A DNA stretch of 56,840 nucleotides from an uncultured Clostridium sp. GTDB lineage: Bacteria > Bacillota > Clostridia > TANB77 > CAG-508. How positions within the stretch are numbered: the stretch's first letter is position 1; every line of letters starts with the position of its first letter. The notes beneath the pieces are model-generated. The model saw only the letters and a list, made by a program, of their open reading frames with translations, did no database searches and was not told the DNA's origin. The stretch lies in contig USQY01000003.1 of assembly GCA_900557045.1 (NCBI GenBank), positions 1-56,840 on the forward strand, given 5' to 3'. The translations under genes were made by a program, and so were the position numbers. Shown piece after piece: positions 54,790-56,840 of the stretch.

Positions 54790-56532
54790 TTAATCCAAAA
54801 TAGAAACTGTTCTTTTTTCAGCTTGATTTCTATAAAATTCATAATATTTTTCCTTATTATTCAACAATTCTTTATGTACTCCTCTCTCAACAATCTTTCC
54901 TTGATCTAAAACAATTATTTCATCACAATGTTTAATATCTGAAATTCTATTTGAAACAATAATACAGGTTTTATTTTTTGTTAATTTCTTAATATTATTA
55001 AGTAAGTGTTGTTCAGTTCTATTATCTAAAGCAGAAAATGTATCATCAAAAATCACTATATTACTGTTGTTTAAAAACGCTCTTGAAATAACAACCCTTT
55101 GCTTCTGTCCTCCTGATAAATCAATACCCTTTTCTCCAATTATTGTATTAATTCCATCAGACATATTTTCTATCTCTTCATATATCATTGCTAATTTAGT
55201 ACTTTCTAAAATATCAATATCATCATATATGTCTCTAAACAAATTTATATTTTTCTTTAATGTAGTTGAAAATAAAAAATTATCCTGTGTTATATAACAA
55301 ATATTGTTTCTAATTTCATCTGTCTTAATATCATTTATATCTTTACCATCTATATATATTTTTCCATTCGGAACTTCGTATAGTTTTAATAATAAATTCA
55401 TCAATGTAGTTTTTCCACTCCCTAGTACGCCTATTATTCCTAAAGACTTTCCTGATTTTATGCTAATATTAATATTTTCTAACACTTTATCAACACATCC
55501 TGGATAATTATATGTTAAATTTTTTATTTCTATATTACCAATTAATTTTTCTCTGTTTGATACATCATTTATACATATTTCTTCTTTTAAATTAAACATT
55601 TTGTCTAATCTTTTATACGAAACTTGCACTTTCTTTATATTCTTTAATACCCATGGAATCCACATAATAGGTGATTGTAGTAATAACATATATCCATTAA
55701 ATGCAACAAAGTCACCTAATGATATTATATTATTTAATACTAAACTACTTCCATATAATATTGATAAACCAGTTCCAATCCCTATACCTAAATTTGTGTA
55801 AATACTTAATAATGTTTCATTTTTTATAACTTGAAAATTTGTGTTTTTTAGATTTGTGTTTTTATTTAAAAATTCATTATATTGTTTTTTTTCACCCACA
55901 TATGCTTTTGTTGTACGTATACTATCTGTACTCTCTTGAACAAATTCTGATAAATTAGTAAAATTAATACGCGACAAATTATAGTTTTTTTCTAATTTTT
56001 TCACTAATTTAAATATAAGAAAAATACTAATTACAATTGGAGATAGTGAAATTGCCGTTAATTTAATATTTGTTGACTTTACCATAGAAAATGCTATAAT
56101 TGTAAAATTCAAAATAAACCTTATTGCAAGAGTTATTGCATTTGAAACAAATTTTTGTACTTGTCTAATATCTCTTACAAAATGGGACATTATATCTCCA
56201 TTTTTAATTGATTGTAATTCTGATACATCTGTTTTAAGTAATTTTTCAAACAAGCAATCTTGTAATTTTTTAACTATATTTCTTGCAATTTTAGCATCAA
56301 TCATTTTCCAAATAATTCTTGATATCATTATCAATATACATATTCCTAATAAAGCATATATTGAAGTTACTATATTGGACTTATTTAAATTAATATTATT
56401 AAGAAAATCAATAATTTGACCCAATATTTTTGAAGGAACTGTTAAAAGATAAATATTAATTCCTATCAAAACTATTTCTACTAATATCCACAAAAAATGT
56501 TCCTTTATTAATTCTTTAAGTATCTTTTTCAA
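54790..56532 (-). CDS. ABC exporter half-transporter (degenerate ATPase half)
   Basis: The 580-residue protein starts at TTG, eight bases after AGGAGG. Membrane helices occupy about residues 10-300. The ATPase has Walker A GVLGSGKTT (near 366) and signature LSGGQKQRVVISRAF (near 467). Walker B reads IVIFDDTFSALD, where the catalytic Glu is replaced by Asp. This asymmetry is typical of BmrCD/YheIH-type heterodimeric exporters. It is the first gene of the pair. Confidence 0.9.
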   Translation of the reverse strand: MKKILKELIKEHFLWILVEIVLIGINIYLLTVPSKILGQIIDFLNNINLNKSNIVTSIYALLGICILIMISRIIWKMIDAKIARNIVKKLQDCLFEKLLKTDVSELQSIKNGDIMSHFVRDIRQVQKFVSNAITLAIRFILNFTIIAFSMVKSTNIKLTAISLSPIVISIFLIFKLVKKLEKNYNLSRINFTNLSEFVQESTDSIRTTKAYVGEKKQYNEFLNKNTNLKNTNFQVIKNETLLSIYTNLGIGIGTGLSILYGSSLVLNNIISLGDFVAFNGYMLLLQSPIMWIPWVLKNIKKVQVSYKRLDKMFNLKEEICINDVSNREKLIGNIEIKNLTYNYPGCVDKVLENINISIKSGKSLGIIGVLGSGKTTLMNLLLKLYEVPNGKIYIDGKDINDIKTDEIRNNICYITQDNFLFSTTLKKNINLFRDIYDDIDILESTKLAMIYEEIENMSDGINTIIGEKGIDLSGGQKQRVVISRAFLNNSNIVIFDDTFSALDNRTEQHLLNNIKKLTKNKTCIIVSNRISDIKHCDEIIVLDQGKIVERGVHKELLNNKEKYYEFYRNQAEKRTVSILD

Positions 56533-56785
56533 AACTACTACCTCCTTTTAATTTATAATATAAATGCAAAAATACCAAATATGATCAATTACATATTCGG
56601 CAACTACATGATTAAAGTATTGTATAACTTTTAATAGTATTTATTTTGATTTACAAAAATCATATAAATCTATTAATAGAGTTTAGCTTCTGTGTTTGGA
56701 ATGAAAACAGGTATCTCTCTATAGATTTGAATTATAACAAGTATGTCAAAGCATGTCAATCATTTTTTGATTTTTTGTTGCATTT

Positions 56786-56840
56786 TGTGACTTGTAAGTG
56801 AAAATGTCCAAAATTTTAAAATCATTTGTAAGTAAAAATG
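56786..56840 (+). mobile_element. IS21-like end at the right window edge
   Basis: TGTGACTTGTAAGTGAAAAT then GTCC, followed by a second unit CATTTGTAAGTAAAAATG, runs into the window end. It is the same as the sequence at 1-36 in opposite orientation. The preceding 250 bp upstream of the exporter operon hold no gene. Confidence 0.55.

Overview
This window looks like a chromosomal contig from an anaerobic, spore-forming, very AT-rich Firmicute of the class Clostridia, probably a gut lineage. The reasons are the low GC, strong AGGAGG-type ribosome binding sites, GatCAB plus AspRS, AdhE, CotF-like spore coat genes, a T-box leader, MecA and an AddB/PcrA repair set. Species cannot be named from the sequence. 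Both window edges carry the same IS21-like terminal sequence pointing outward, so the contig probably stops where it meets copies of one insertion sequence.

Layout. 0.1-0.4 kb: tRNA-Gly(GCC) and tRNA-Cys(GCA). 0.5-10.5 kb: mecA, a membrane-anchored M23 peptidase, two small coat-type genes, pcrA, a D,D-carboxypeptidase, two paralogous VirB2/TrbC-like pilin genes, dtd, hpf and rpsT. 11-18.5 kb: gatC-gatA-gatB, hslO and aspS with a T-box leader. 18.5-24.6 kb: adhE, leuS and a YihY-type membrane protein. 24.6-31.6 kb: a GltD-like flavoprotein with an internal tandem repeat, pgeF, addB and ogg. Three lone plus-strand hypothetical genes (15.5, 18.1 and 31.7 kb) sit between minus-strand operons, each ending in a strong hairpin. 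50.6-56.5 kb: a patatin-like lipase, the rpsF-ssb-rpsR operon and a heterodimeric ABC exporter.

The central event is between 32.4 and 50.6 kb. A giant cyclic beta-glucan synthase gene (NdvB type: GT84, glycoamylase-like and GH94 domains) is cut in two by a 9.67-kb mobilizable element. The element is bounded by a 14-bp direct repeat, CATGTGTGTATTGC. Joining the host halves across one repeat copy restores the reading frame through the conserved GH94 stretch GGQYTH-AAIW, so the insertion is resolved to the base. The element carries a large serine recombinase next to attL, a relaxase, a damaged mobC, tnpV, divergent AbrB-type and XRE-type regulators, an MBL-fold hydrolase, a group II intron remnant, a long hairpin-rich non-coding region, and an AbiEi/AbiEii module beside attR. 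The downstream host fragment has a further single-base frameshift, so the gene looks dead even if the element excises.

Other structures not explained by ordinary genes: a MITE-like repeat with about 37-bp inverted arms at 5.7 and 27.1 kb in opposite orientations. Each copy has tandem satellite units on one side and lies in a zone of strong G+T bias on the strand that follows the repeat's orientation. There is also a solitary IS21-like end at 52.9 kb.
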